A stretch of DNA of 64,000 nucleotides from Strix aluco (GCF_031877795.1 NC_133942.1:3906001-3970000); one strand, 5' to 3'; positions 12,723-26,451 are shown, counted from the stretch's first letter. Notes: generated from the letters alone by a model not told the origin. Translations and numbers: made by a program.

Positions 12723-15700
12723 TCCATCTCAGGCCGGCTGCCGCTCGGTGAGGCGGAATGAACAGCGGCGTTGCTGGCACATGCAGCATCAAAGCCGACC
12801 ACATTCAAACCCAAACCAAGCCCGGGCGTTGGGAATACCCAGAGCGCTGCAGCCCCAGAGAGCTTGCGCCAGGACTCCTTCCCCTCCTGCAAATCCTCAC
12901 TGCCCTCTGCATTTCAGGTCTCCCCGAGGCAGCTGATGAGGCAAACTTCCCCCTCCTTGGAGCCGCAGTACCTCGGAGTAGAAAGGAGCAAGTGAATCAA
13001 GGCTCAGGTTCACTGGTTTAAACAATATTTAGTCCAGCACTATGGTTACGTGACTAACTGGGTTAATTAATAACATGGCAAGTGTTTGCCCGATGTGGGA
13101 AAGAAGCACAAAATGATTCTGCTCAGCATGAAGAGGCCAACAAAAAGTCGCCCGCGAAAGCCCCAGGCAGCAGCACCAATGCAGGGAAGAGGCTGGTTTT
13201 CCACGGCTGATCCAACACGCTGGGTGCAAGGAGAGGGTGGCACGGCTTGACATCCAAGCCCGGTCTCCTCTCTGGGAGGTGTTCAGGTGGTCTTGTGAAC
13301 ATCTTCATGAGAAGGGAGGTGTAGGGACAGGATGGGGGGAAAGAGACAGGATAAGCACTGCAGAAGTGAGGCACCACCCAGCCTGGGCCAGGGGTGTAAA
13401 TGCCAAAGGAAAAGCTGGGGGGTGAGATTTCCAGGATCGGCATGACAGGGAGCACAGGGAAATATATAAAAAGTGGAGTGAAAGGCTCCCTGCCAGTGCC
13501 ACCTCCCAAGGGAGCACCATTCAGGGCTGCCCCTGTGTAAGGATCAAGTTCAGAGGGGGAAACATTTTTGCCCAAGCGAATATGGCACTTCACACCTCCC
13601 TGCTGCACCGCAGGGCCAGGAAGAGCATCCAGCTGGCACCACCACACACTGGCCATTCAGCAAGGCCAAGGACGTTACCAGCACCACGTCCCCTGTGACA
13701 TGGTGGCAGGGTGTCACCAGGCCTGGCTGGTCCCCACACTTGGCAGATGGGACCCCCACCCCTGCTGTGAATAAAGCAAATTATCTTCTCATGGCTCCCT
13801 CCTGGTGCCAGGCTGGGGCTGGCTCCCTGGCACTGGGCGCATCCTCCAAGGAGCAGCACTGCCAGGCCCTGCCTGCCACCACAAAGGCACCACCCTGGAA
13901 TTGCAAACCACCCCGTGCTTGGGCAATCTGCTTCCCAAATCATGCCCAGCACATCTTCTCTTCCTCAAACCGTAACTGAGCCACTGAGGAGGATTGCTAA
14001 TGGGGTCTGGCTGGCTGGGGCTGCGTGGATCGGTGTGACCACCTTCCCGCCCTCTCTTCCTGCCCCCACCGGGTGTTCAGGGCTTCCCGGAGGGGCTCTG
14101 CCACCCAACGACAGCAGGAGCCAGGCACGCTCCTGGCACGCTTGGCTCGTCGCTCAGCCAGCCAGAGCCAGCTGGGCTCTTTCACCGCCACTGAATTCAT
14201 CCCTGAAGACCCCCTCCTCGGCGCGGTCGGTTCCCATCGCCGGGCGACGCTTCGCTCCCACCCCCGCGTTTCCCCCAACGTCCCCCCGCACCTCCCCCGC
14301 CAGGACAGGACGTTCCCACGTGGTCACACGTGCCCCGGGCGGGCTGGGAGAGGCCGCGTTCACACGGGACGGCAGCGTGGCCGGAACCCCTGAGGATGCT
14401 CCAGCCTGGCTGCCTCCGGCCCCTCGCTGCTAGGGAAGAGCCGGCGGGCCTCGGCCTGGCCCCAGGGGTGGGCCTTGCTGTGCCCACCACAAGCCAGGCC
14501 CACGCACCGCAGCAGCATCCGCTCCTCTCCCCAGCCAGGCCGGGTGCTGGCGGGCACGTCAGCCAGCTGAGGACGGGTTCAGTGGGTCTGCACCCTGCTC
14601 ACACCACGAAGGTGTTTTGGGGACTGCCAGGGTGGGGGAAGCAGCGGGGCAAGGGGGTGAGATGGGCAGGGGTGAGGGAAGGGATGGAGAGCAAGCTGTG
14701 GGGAGAGCCCCCATGTCTGCCAGCCAGGGTAAAGCCATCACTTTTTTTTTTTTCGCTGCTTCCTAATTATATTTTCCATTAGCCCTTTTGGGAGAAATCA
14801 TAAGTCCAGCAGTGGGGGAAACAAAACATGGTATAAACCCTCCCCACGGGGAGCCCAGCACGGTCCTGGTATCACCCCCAGACTCCCCCTGTCCTGGGAC
14901 CGCAGTGGTTTTGGGGTGCCAAGGAGGAGGTTGCAGTGACCGTGACAAACACCGTGGCGTGAGTCCATGTGCCAGACCTGGGGATGACGCTGTGAGGTTA
15001 AGCCACATCACTCCCTCCCCACTGCTGACAGCCAGGAGTGGCCAGACGATGAACAGATCCCAGCTCCCTTGCTGGATTCAGACCCAGAGAAGCCCAGGGA
15101 GCTTGAACACTAATTTATCGAGCTTCTGAGGCCACATAAAAAGCTTATTCCTGTGTGGCTGAGCTATTTAAAATCAAAGATGTTTCTGACCCTGAGTTCG
15201 TCCAGAGAACAGAGTCCCAAGAGCTTGAAATCCCCGCCGGCACAACGTTAAGAGGATGCGAGGCTCAGAGTTTATGGTATTGCAAAGCACAACTTGTGCT
15301 CAGGAGAAAAACGCTCGTTGTGAAAGAGTGACCCCAACCGTCGCATTGGAAGGAAACCTCTGCTGCAATCTCAGCCGGTGCGACCGCCAGTGGGCGAGAG
15401 CCAACATCTCCAGGGTAAAGTGTAAAACCACTGTGGGGAGACACAAGACAGCAACAAGTGACAGGGTGTCGCAGGTGACACTCCAGCAGGAGTTTGCCTG
15501 GCGGGGGCGGGGGGAGTGAAGGAGGCTGGTGAGAAGAACCTAGTTTTGCATTAAAACATTTGAAAATATATTCAAGCCCCCAAAATTTCAGGTGTTAGCA
15601 GGTGGGATTTAAATGCATCGATCTCTCCAATTCCACCGCCAGCAGCACTGAGACACACCGCTCTTCCTGATGTCACCTTCCTGGGACCAGGAACCCTCCT

Positions 15701-18700
15701 CATCCACACCTGCCATCCGTGTCCCTACAAGGCCATGGGAAGATCACACAGGAGTTGACATAAACCCCATCAAATGGAGGAAAATGCAATCACTAGTGGG
15801 AATGTAGGGGACAGAGGACCAAGGCAGGGACAAAAGACCAGGTCATGGATGGGGTGACAAGTGACAGACAAGGGCTGCCTGGAGTTGGGGCGCAGAGGGA
15901 GCTGGGCGGCCGTAGGGTGAAGATGAGGCAGGGGTTTGGTCCCGGGGACCCCCCACCCTGCGCCGTTCCCCTCCGGCAGTAGGGCAGACAGGGTGCAGCC
16001 CCCTCAGCAACACTCACGCCTGGATTCACTCCATCGCAGCCCAGTTTGGACACCTTCAGCGACCGACACAAGCTGGGGAATTACCAAGCAGACTGGGAGC
16101 GCTGCAAAATAATCAACTCACCAAGCACCTGGAAATGCACCCCACGCCGTGGACGGCGTCGCGTGTGCGAGAGCACACCGCCATCCCGTGGCTGCACAGC
16201 CCGGGGGGCTGATGGAGAGGCACAACCACAGCTTCGGGACAGAAAGTTACTATTTTTTCACTGACATCGATAGAAATTTCTACCGAAAAACTCACTCTGC
16301 ATTTTGCCTTTGCTTCACCCCCCTGTTGCTGTTCCCTTTGGCTACCAAGCAATTCCACACTCCTGTCTTGAATAAACCACCCTCCCTGCGTGCATCCAGC
16401 CCCGCTGCAACAGAAGTGAGCTGGAAACGCACCGAGCAAAACAGCCAGGTGGCTGAGCTGAATATCCCCTAAAAACACCACAGGGCCATGGGGGGAAGCA
16501 GGCCCAACAAGGCTGCGCTCGGGGAGAAGGACAGGGCACTGCTGTGCCCATGTTCCCAGGGCTCTTTCGGCAGGATTATGGCCCCAGCAAGTCCTGGGAG
16601 AGATCCGGGGGATGAGGAGCTCCAAAACATGCCATCTTTTGATCAATTGAAATCAGAATTTGGCAAAGTTTTAAAAATGCTTAAAAAAACCGCTGGCAGA
16701 GCGGCACTTTAATATTACCCAAGTACTCAGAGGTTTTAGCATTCAGAAGAGGCTCCTCATTTAATAAAAAGGAGGAAAATATTAAAAGGCACATGAGACA
16801 TTTCAGCTGGTCCATAATAACCTGTCCCTTTGCCCGGCTCCATGCAGCGCCCAGCACCTGCTCCGACAGGGGGTACAACTGGTGGGAGCGCCGGCTGAGA
16901 TGGGAACAGGGTGAAGAAGGGTGCTGGGCACCCACACTTTGGTGAGGCGCACGTGGGGTGAGAGCATGGGAACACGCACAGGGGATGCATCCACGCAGGA
17001 CGCCGGCCGGCGAGGGGCCACGTGGCCGAGCTGGTGGCGCGTGTACCCTGCGCACCCCAGCTCCCCGTGTCTTTTGACGCTTCCTCGCCCAGCGGAGAGG
17101 AGGCAGCGTGCCGCGGTGCCGCTCCTGGCCCCCGCAGCGGCTCAGCCTCCTGTCCTCAGGCCGGTTCCCACGACCCGCTGCACTTCCTGCGGCTGGCGGC
17201 CGCTGGCTGGCTCCGGGACGTGGTGGCGGAAGCGCTGCGATTCGGGTGGAAGGAGAGGCCGAAAGCCAGCCCCAGCCTGGGAACAGCCTCTGCACGGCGT
17301 TCCCCCTGGCCGTGACACCCAGGGTGGGATCTGCTCACAGCCAGGAACCGCGTCTGCCTGCCACCCAACTGGTCTGTGGATGCCCCAGGAGAGCAAGTCT
17401 CAGGAAATTTGGTCTCAGGTGATTTCTCCTCGATGTCCAGAGCAGGGCTGAGCCCCAAGCAGAGCTGTTATACGACATTTTGCAAAATGCCCAGGGTTGG
17501 CTCCAACCCAAAACCACTTCCTCTCACTCCAAAGGGCTGGCCGGGAGGCAGATGTCGGTGCTGCTGGTCTTGCAGTGGTTCCCATCCCTTCTTCCAGGGA
17601 GGAGGCATGGAGCAAGGATGCTTTCAGGCTCCTCCCTTGCACACAGCACCAGAGCTGCCAGTGGCATCTATCTCAGGTACATTGCATAGTACCCATCACA
17701 CACATGGTGAGGCAGAGCCAACTGAAAACTCAAATCCAAAGGATCCCAGCGCCAGTTTTCCTTGGAGAGGCTTCACGAGTGCCCTCCACAGGACAGCATG
17801 CTCTCCTACCAGCTACTGTGGTCTGCAGTCAGGCTGCCACTGGGTGCAAGACCCTAAACCTATGGGTGAGCTCCAGCATCACGTGTACACTCAGCTTTTG
17901 GTACCTTACTTGGGAACACCCTCCATGCAGGTAGCTCGAGAAGCTTTTTATCAGTGTTTCAAGGGACTACAGTGGCCTGCTTATGAATCCCTTACTCGGC
18001 TGTTTGATGGGCATTTTCTCGAGCTCCTTCCTGCAAAACATTTAGACCTTTCCTGAGTTTGGGCTCACTTGGTGGCTGGAATGCCCCAGGGAGGGCAGGC
18101 TGCCCCTGTACACGAAGATACCAGCATTACGGCCCAGCTGTGTCCCTGGTTGGGGTCTCCTGAAGGAGAGAGGTCTCCGGAAATATTTTCAGCTGTGGGC
18201 TCTTGAAGAAAAAGGCACTGAGTTCTCAGGGACTCCTCTTGGTGGCCGACGCACCAGGATGAATCCAGCTGGAGTCACCTGCAACACAAAGGTGTTTCTG
18301 ACACACATCACAAGCAAAGCTGTGCAGAGCCCAGGGAGGCCCTTTTCCTGTCTCCCCCTTGTTTCTTTCCTCTCTCCATTCTTCGTGCAAATCTGAGTTC
18401 AAATAACACTTCCCTGGAACAAGGAGAGCTGCAAGGTAATCGGTATGAAAAAGTTTCACATCTGGACGTGTTCCGAGCTGACAAACCCTCACCCTATTTT
18501 CCATTGCTGTTATAACAATGCTGGAAAACACACCCTTGCAGCAAACCCACCAGTGAGCGCACTCACACGAAACAGGGCAGGTGCTGCCCATCAGGCAGAC
18601 ACAGGCAGAGGAGCAGAGAATGTCACTTCAGGCACCCACGAACGCTCATGGGTGCTCTGTGAACAAAAGAAAAGTACTGGAGATCCTCCTCTCCCACCTC

Positions 18701-21700
18701 GTGGGTGCCGAAACCTTTCCAGCTGTGTTCCCTGCTCCCACGTGGGTGCACATCCCACCCAGCTTGCTACGGATGTGCAGTGACAAATCCCAAAAGGGTT
18801 TGCAGTCTTCTTTGCAAGATAAAAAATGAGCCATTCATCATCTATCTTAAAAGGAAATTGCACGAGAAACACAGACTTTACTTCCTTTCTACCAGTTTGC
18901 TACCAGTTACAGGTGAGCTAAGACTGGAGCTTTTGAGTCTTTTATGAAGATAGTGCAGACCTTGGTCGTAAAGGAGCTCACATTTTTCTCATTCTTATCA
19001 CAAACTGCCCTGCATCCACTAAGTTAAATTTTCAACTCCTCCAGAATCCAAGACGTTTCTCCCCCTCCACGTGTCCAAGCAGTGATTTCTGGGGTTGATT
19101 CAAATAAAGAATGTAATTTTACAAGAGTAAATTAAATTGCACCTAAAAAAAACCCCCAGAATACAGTAACACCAGGGAAAGGTGTATTTGGCGGGTTTGA
19201 AACAACCAATAGAAAGCAAAGGATTGCAAGTTTATATCATATGAAGCAATTTAGCTATCCATACTGTGAATAAATAATTGACCTGCACCATGTGGAAAAA
19301 TACCCATTAGACCATAAAGCACAAATTTCTAGGAGACGAGCACCTATATATACATACATATACATACCACAAAACTGTCCAGAGAAGAGTTTTACCGGTA
19401 TTTGGAAAATATAAAGGAGCTCACATCCAGAAAATCAGCAGCTGGAGGGTTAGCAGCACCCTGGTTTGCAGTTAACATGCTGCAGCTGCAGAGAGGAGCC
19501 AGAAACCATGCTTCGGCTCCCAGGCTGTGAGCAAGGCAGGCAGCTCTGTGAAAAAAACCTTCTTCCACCAGCTCTTTGCCTCCATTTGCAAATGATCTGG
19601 AGGGCTAACACCCAGCCAGCCTCAGCAGGGAGCCCCCAGCAATTTCACTGAGCCTGCAAATTCCTGTGGGGCCGCAAAAACATGAGCTTTATGAATCCAA
19701 CTGCACAGGAACAGAAACACACCAAGCAGAAGCCTCACATGCACAGAAAACCACGAAAGAGAAGAATCCAAGCACGCAGGTTTGGGGTTTTTGCAGGGAG
19801 TGCACCCCCCAGCCCAGGCAGTGAAGTCCACGCTTGCATGTGTGACATGGAAAGAGAGGAACATTACCTTTTTCCAGAGGATGGGACAGAGGCAAGTTCA
19901 GCTTCTAGAAATAGCTGGACACCAGACCTCAACTGAAGCTCCTGAGCAATCCAGTGCATTAAAACAGGCCTGGACACATTATTATGGGGGGGTGTAGAAT
20001 TGAGAAAAACAAAATTATTAAAGCAAATGGAGGAGGTGTTTTGCCTGGACAGGTCCTCGAGCTTCTCAGCTCTTTGTTTCCAACAGCTTCAAGAGGTGTC
20101 AGCAAACAAGGCGCTCCACAGCCAGGAGCAAATCCTTGGTCCTGAACCACCTGCGCTGCCCTGGGGGAACTGGGCAGCATCCCTGAGACCTGTCCCCAAA
20201 CACTAACACGCAGGCACCACTGGAGGACGGGACCAAAACCCGGGTGTCAGACCCACGGGACCCACTGCTAGGCTCAGTCTGCTTAAATCTGTGCTGCTAA
20301 CATGATGGGAGAGCAAGTGCTGCCGGTGTCACCTCACCACTGCACACCCGCTGCTTAGGGAGTTTTGAGACAGTGCTTTAAGGATCTCAGATCTGCAGGG
20401 ACTCCAGATGTCCCTTCCTAGATTTCTTAGTTTATGGTATAGTCATAAGGCAAATGATACACAACAAGCTCCTCCAAGACACAATTCTGAATTCTTGTCA
20501 TGTGAAATTTCTAAGAAGCCTTACTCAGATACTGAGAAATGCCATGAGCAGATGCAAGGCTTTAATTTTTAGATTGTCTTTGCAACGTGCGGTCAGCTTG
20601 TGGTCTTAAAAATGCAACTCCCAGATGCCTTTCGGATTTTTGGCTGGACTAGCGGTGGCTCCCATCATCATCGTGCCTTTTCACGCCAACACACTGCTCA
20701 GACATCCTTTTCCACAACCTCATTTCCATTCATGGGAAGGTATCCTGAACCACCAAAACCACACAGAAAAGTAAAACCAGCTTCCAAGCAAGTCCTGTTG
20801 CACAGAGGCAGTAGACGGGCCTGATTTTGGCTAAGTTCAGGCAGCTCTATTAAAAACACCTCCAGCTCCATTCATCCCATCTTCACACAGCATCCAAGAC
20901 AAGACACCTTGAAGGTACCTGTTTTTCTCCAGGGACAACAAGCAGAGCTGCCTGATCCTGGTTCACATGCAGATGACTAAAGAGAGGTAAAACGAAGCCT
21001 GCCATGCCTGTCTTAAATGAACAAGGGAGCAGAGATGTGCCAGAAAAGATGAGCTCATTGAAAAAATAACTGAAAGAGCTTTTATAAAAATCAATACAAA
21101 GACCTAGCTGGATTCAGATGTGCAACATGCCAGCAGCAAGACACCTCCTCACCACCTGTGTGCTTTCCTGTGTGGTCCTTTTTACCAATTTGTCCTCAGA
21201 TTTTCCTCTTTTTTGTGTCTTGGTGTCACCCACCAGACCCTGCACTCAGAGGCTTTGGCTGTGTCCCGGCACGCAACCTACTCCATGAGCAGCCAAGGAA
21301 AAGAGCTCCAGGCACAAAGGAGCAAGGATCACGCAGAGAAGCAGCTTCCCTCAGGGGCAACAGAAGCAGGGAAACACAGGAGCATTTATTTTGACCAAGA
21401 AAGAGGTGACCTCCGGAGCTAACCGCTGCTGGGAGAGCACTGCTCCCACAGGTGCGCGTTGCTGCCAGCTCTCGGCTGACACACGCTCAAGCTGGGAGCC
21501 ACATGCCTGAACCTCACACCTACACGTTCCCATCTTTGCTTTAGGCTTTGTACTTCATGGCTTACTTTTTCCATAACGCCCCCGTTCCCAGGTTCTGTTA
21601 TGCCAGGAGATCACGGGTGGAGGGACGCCTTTCTTCTAGTGTTTGCCAGTAAAACCCCTGCCTGCCTCTCCAGGGCAGCCCATCCCGACACTCTGCACTT

Positions 21701-23746
21701 GGAGGGACAGCAGGTTTGTTAGGGACTTGCTCTGGCATGTCTTTCACAGTAGCATCTCTCCCCATGCCCATCTCATCATCCCACAAGAGCCTTCTCTAGT
21801 GTCTGCAAAGCACTGGCGCTGGCCCAGAGCATCGGCCCAGAGCACCAGGCTCACCAGGGACACACAAGCCCATCACAGACCCACCCCTGTGGTGTCCCAT
21901 CACCAGCTCTCATCCCCCTGACACCATCCAGCTCCTCATCCCACCCCAACACACCCCGAATTCATGCTGCGTGAGAACACCTTTGAGCACATTCCACTGG
22001 CATGAAGAGGGACAATGCCTCCTCCTCAGAGCACAGCAGAGGGAAGTCATCACTTGCCATGATTTCTACATTTTTTTCTTCTGCCCACACCCTGGTTCAA
22101 GGCCTTGGACGTGCCAGTTATCACCCAAGCTAAGCTTGACGCTCTGCATGCTTTGAAACAAGACGTTCCTTGACCTGCTTTTCTCTCATCACTAATTCAC
22201 ACCTAGCAGATTTCCAACTCAGTTCATGCGTGAACTCTGTGCTGGCACCACTTAACAGCTAAATAACAAATTCTGACACAGCTCATTAAAAAAGAAAGCC
22301 ATTGATGTTCAGCAACGTGCCTTAACTCTGACCCCCAGCTCCAGGCAGGCCTGCCAAGAAATCAACTTGTCCCATTGGAAATATAAAGGAACAGCAGCAA
22401 ACTGTATCAGCGCAGCTTGGAAGGAACCTCTTCTTTTTCTTACAGATAGGAAGCAGATAGGAGACACGGGTTAGTGACACTAAACAGTTCAACAGTCTGA
22501 ACAATTAAAATCCACCTCTGAATGGACACTCACATGAAAACCTCAAGACGCGATTCCAGCCTCGTGGCTGCACAGATGGACTGGCTTTAGGGAATTTATC
22601 CACGGCTCACCTAGAAACACAGGGAGCCAAAATCCCAGGAACACTCCTGGTGCTGCTGTGGTTGTAACATGATAGAGACATGTCGGCACAGGAAGACCAA
22701 ACTGGCAGCTGAGCTGGGAGGACCAAGGTATGAAAACAAAATTCCCTGGCAGTGTTCGTTTTTATTTTTCCCCTAGCAAAATAAGATGCTCACGTTAAGA
22801 ACAAAAAAAGAGCAGTCACAGAACAGGGGATGAAAAGGCTGCTGTTGAAAACATAATCACATTCCTGGATACACGTATAGCTCTACAAAGTTCTGAATGA
22901 CACATTTCTAAAGATGTTTTTAAATAACTACTGGGTATTAATTACAAATAGCTACCAACCTTTTTCTATCCTCATTTTGAAACCTCTGTTTGGAAGTGTT
23001 TTCCACTAGGCAACACCTTTCAAACACAGCCAGTTACGCAGCGCTGCTGTAGGTACTGAGGAACTGCACCCGAGGCTCTGGCTGGACGTGGCAGCCATCG
23101 CGCACCCGACGCTGGCTGCGCTTCACTCCGACGGGAGGCACAGCGAGGGACAGGCGAGGTGCTCGCTGGGGGAACAGGCACAGGGAAGGGCGACAGCCTG
23201 CCGCTTCCTGGGTACAGCCGCCTCTGCGATAGCGCCGTTCTCCTTATCTGAGTGGCCGCATCACTGTGAAGTCTGCGAGAGACCCTGTGACTGCATTGCC
23301 ATGGAGCCAGCTGAGCGGGTGAACTCGCTTCTGGCCGTTTCTCACACGAGGCAAAGACAGCGCGGCCAAGACTGCAGCCAAGGAAGAGCACAGAGCAAAG
23401 GTTCAAGAGATGGCCTGTCCCACGGGGACCCTGCTCTCCTCCACAGCCCCCAACATCTGGGCAGCATCTCTGCTGTCAGTCCCGTGCGCAAGAAGGCTGT
23501 GACCGAGTGGTTGTCCTCCTGTCATCTTGTCCTTGCCTGCCTCCATCCAGCGCCTTCCATCTTGATGTCAGGCAGCTCCAGGACACTTGGGCTACCTGCC
23601 TAGCCCCAGCCCCAGCCCCAGCCCACAAGCAGTCACCAGCTCTGGGCGCAGATGAGCTCTGGGTCTCCATTCCCCAGTTGGGGAAAAACGTATCGCTTCT
23701 CTCTGTTGTTTGTCCTGATGTATTGTTTAAGAGCTATATAGTCCAC

Positions 23747-23778
23747 AATTAATCACAATAATTAATGAGAATAATTAA
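23747..23778. promoter_or_regulatory. Cluster of three homeodomain-type TAAT motifs
   Basis: AATTAAT (23747-23753), TAATTAAT (23759-23766) and TAATTAA (23772-23778) are spaced about one helical turn apart (12 and 13 bp between starts). This could bind homeodomain proteins cooperatively or be simple AT-rich sequence. Confidence 0.25.
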
Positions 23779-23965
23779 GGAGATGCAACTACTGTTTGCA
23801 AGCCTCCAAAATAGAAAGGTTGCAAACGTCATCTGTTCCGCATCTAGAATTTGGGATAATTAATCCTGAAACACAGTGTGACAAACAGCTAAGCTATTGA
23901 GAGGTGCCTGTCCTACATCAGACTGGTTGTAGCAAAAAAACCCTGTACAAAAACATGGCCCAACA

Positions 23966-24002
23966 GCACTTTTCCTTGCCAAAACCCCAGGCAGGGCAAT
24001 AA
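23966..24002 (+). repeat. Dispersed 37-bp repeat, copy 1
   Basis: It matches copy 2 at 24637-24673 in 32 of 37 positions, same orientation, sharing the core AACCCCAGGCAGGGCA. The two copies lie 671 bp apart. The family is unknown; a local duplication or an old interspersed repeat would explain it. Confidence 0.5.
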
Positions 24003-24636
24003 AACCATTTCCAGGCCAGGAGAGGACATAGCAGAAATGATTTTGAAAGGAACAACGCAGCGCTGGCAGAACTGGAGCACAGCAGAAACAATTAGTGCTC
24101 TGCTGGGCTGCCACTTGGGGTACCAGGCTAAAATCACACGCAGAGCTCTTGGAGCTGGGAAGCTGCCTGCAAATGGTTCTTATTTGAGAAATAAAAAAGG
24201 ACAGAAGAGTGACAGTGCAACAGAGAGAAGGGTGGCAGTGCCCAGCAGAGCCTCACTGCTTATAGCAAGGGCAGCAAACGAGGGATGGCAGAAACACCCT
24301 CCCGTGCAGGTAAGAAAGAGTCCGAGCAGGGTCTTTCGTTGTGCTGTAAAATATCTGCCTAACTGGGAGGTGTGGGGCCTGCGGGTGCTTACCAGGGCTC
24401 AGGGAGGGCAGGGGCAGCATGGAGCTGCCAGAGCCCAACCATGCCCACAGCCTGCCCAGAATATCCCACAGCAGCTCCCTGCACGGGGAGCGGCCTCGCA
24501 TGGCCAAGAAAGGCAAAAAAAGTACCCGCTGGACTCCGCTGGCAGCATCACCCCAACAAACGGTGACACTGTGACCTGGCTGTCATGCCCAGCCTCACAC
24601 AGCATCTCCGCGCCACCCCAAAACTGCGGCGCAAGG

Positions 24637-24673
24637 GCACTTCTCACTGCCGAAACCCCAGGCAGGGCAGTAA
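24637..24673 (+). repeat. Dispersed 37-bp repeat, copy 2
   Basis: Partner of the block at 23966-24002, with five mismatches and no gaps. Confidence 0.5.
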
Positions 24674-26029
24674 CGATGAGCCCTGGTTTCACTGAGCAGG
24701 ATTAGTCCTCCCTCCTCAGCACATGGGGGACTGACACTGAGGCACAGAGCAAGGAACGTGACAGGTGCTCCCAGGGTTCAGTGACGAGACAGGGAATGCC
24801 AGTGATAGGCTCTTTGGCTTCGAGCCCTTTGGCTATCAGGATGTCTCTCAGAGTACCCACCACCCTCCCCAACAGGGGCACACGGGCAGACACCTGAACC
24901 AGCAGCACCTCAACAAAGCATTTGAGAGCTGCAAGCAGTGGCCAGAGACCTTGTGCTTTGCAAACTTCCCTCAGCACAGATGGGGACACAGAGCAACACG
25001 CAATAAAAAAGAAAAAAACTTTCCCGGGGGGATACAAAAATAATACCGTGTACATTCCAGCTTCCCGAACAACAATCGCCTGAGAAGCCAGCACTGTGGG
25101 AAAGTCTCAGCTCGCTTTTCCTGGGTATTATAAATAGAATTACGGCTGCAAGCAGGGCTTTAAACACGGAGGAAGGGGGAAAAGGCCATTTAACGGGCTC
25201 TGTTTGAACTCAGGCTCTGGCCAGCATCCAGCTTTCTGCAGAACAGCTGGTCACTTCCTGCTGAGCGAAGGCCAGCATCGCCGCACTGGGAACCAGGAAG
25301 CGCAGGCCAAGGGCTGCCTGTCAGATCCCACAGCCTGTGAGCCTGGCAGGGGCACTGCACCTTGGGCTGCCATTAAGTCACTCGGGAGCCTGCTCCGCTC
25401 CCACCTGCGGCCAGGCCTGTGTTCTCCCATGTGTTGCAAACACCAGCGGATGGAGAGTGTGAGACCAGGCAAGTAGGTGTGAGACTTCCCCAGGAGTCCA
25501 GCCTGCAGGGCTTGAATCCAAAGGGTTTTGAGAGCTTTCCCTTCCAGCTGCTTGGTTTCTGACCCCATGTGAAGGCTCAGCACCTACCAAGCTCAGTGGG
25601 GTGGAACCCCCCAGTTTACTCACGCTGCCTGGCTCTCCATGTGGGTGACTGCTGCTGCTTTTCCCTCACGGGTAAGGGAGCCACTGCAGAGCGCTGGCAC
25701 GGGCTGCTCCGCATCCTGTTATCCACATATTCATTCCTCTCTTCCTTATTCTAGCTCCTGCTCATTCAGGTTATGGGCCTGCAGTTCCCCAGGACACCTT
25801 TTAAGCACTAGCATCATCCTTTAAGCAGGGTATCACACAGCAGAGCCCAGCAGTTCATTACTTAGTGTCGCTGCTCCCTGTCCTCTTCTCCCCCCCCCTA
25901 CAACAGGCGCCAAAACGCCCCTTCAGCCTGAGGGCCCCGGCCTCTTCCACTGGGACAAAACAACGCAGACGCGCTTCAGTTTCCCTCCCGGCCCTGGCCG
26001 CAGGCTGCCGGCCCCCTCCGGCGCGGTGC

Positions 26030-26143
26030 TGGCCGTGAGGGGAGCGGGGCGGCCCGGCAGGGAGCGGCACTGGCCGTGAGGGGAGCGGGGCGGCCCGGCA
26101 GGGAGCGGCGCTGGCCGGGAGGGGAGCGGGGCGCTGCGCGGGC
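26030..26143. repeat. 41-bp tandem repeat, about 2.7 copies
   Basis: Units start at 26030, 26071 and 26112 (period 41) with TGGCCGTGAGGGGAGCGGGG. The third is truncated and carries a small change (CCGGGAGG in place of CCGTGAGG). The array lies in the OAZ2 CpG island about 310-420 bp before the start codon and is rich in GC-box-like GGGGCGG. Confidence 0.85.
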
Positions 26144-26192
26144 CCCTCAGGGAAGCGGCGCCCGGCCTGGGGAAGCGCGCGCAGCGACGCGC

Positions 26193-26200
26193 TGACGTCA
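26193..26200. promoter_or_regulatory. Perfect CRE palindrome
   Basis: TGACGTCA is the full 8-bp CREB/ATF site and is followed by CpG-rich sequence. It lies 252 bp before the OAZ2 start codon, in the range typical of functional CREs in CpG-island promoters. Binding is inferred. Confidence 0.6.
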
Positions 26201-26223
26201 CGGGGCGAGACGGGGCAGCGCCG

Positions 26224-26235
26224 TGCGCCTGCGCG
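26224..26235. promoter_or_regulatory. NRF1-like site
   Basis: TGCGCCTGCGCG differs at one position from the YGCGCAYGCGCR consensus of NRF1, a common CpG-island promoter factor. Confidence 0.35.
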
Positions 26236-26451
26236 GGAGGGGGGGGGGCGTGGCGCGGCGCGCGCCTTTGTTTGGGGCGGTGGTTTCCCAGGGTGCCGCG
26301 CGCGGGGGGCGCGGGGGGGCGGGGCCGGGCGCGGGCCCGCGGGGTCAGTCGGAGCGCGGCGGCGAGCGAGGGCGGCGGCGCCGAGCGGAGCGGAGCGGCT
26401 GGACGGAGCGACCGACGGACAGAGCCGAGCCGGAGCGAAGCCGAGCCGAGG

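Larger units (their letters stand above)
8401..13100. other. Intergenic; mixed texture with AT-rich islands
   Basis: No coding exon is seen. GC-rich, CT-rich sequence alternates with short AT-rich islands of the kind often found in conserved non-coding elements. A perfect match to the MEF2 consensus, CTATATATAA, lies at 9435-9444. A degenerate CTGCACC-rich patch covers about 9,890-10,030 and a G-run about 10,210-10,227. The islands at 10365-10434 and 12655-12722 are listed separately. Confidence 0.5.
13101..25900. other. Intergenic, upstream of OAZ2; no gene seen
   Basis: No exon with family resemblance is found on either strand. Minor content: a TA/CATA-rich microsatellite patch near 19,344-19,366, a four-unit CCCAGC-type repeat at 23,601-23,624, a TAATTA cluster (23,747-23,778) and a 37-bp repeated block (23,966 and 24,637). 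The interval probably holds distal regulatory sequence and unrecognised ancient repeats. Confidence 0.55.

Noticed and set aside
1-25900. Coding exons of RBPMS2, expected next to OAZ2
   Set aside because: Neither the RRM nor the conserved C-terminus is visible on either strand; only a possible 3' UTR end remains.
26272-26451. Reading frame open 60 codons upstream of the OAZ2 ATG
   Set aside because: No upstream ATG in this stretch; GC-rich leaders often lack stops. The ATG at 26,452 gives the known MINTQD start.
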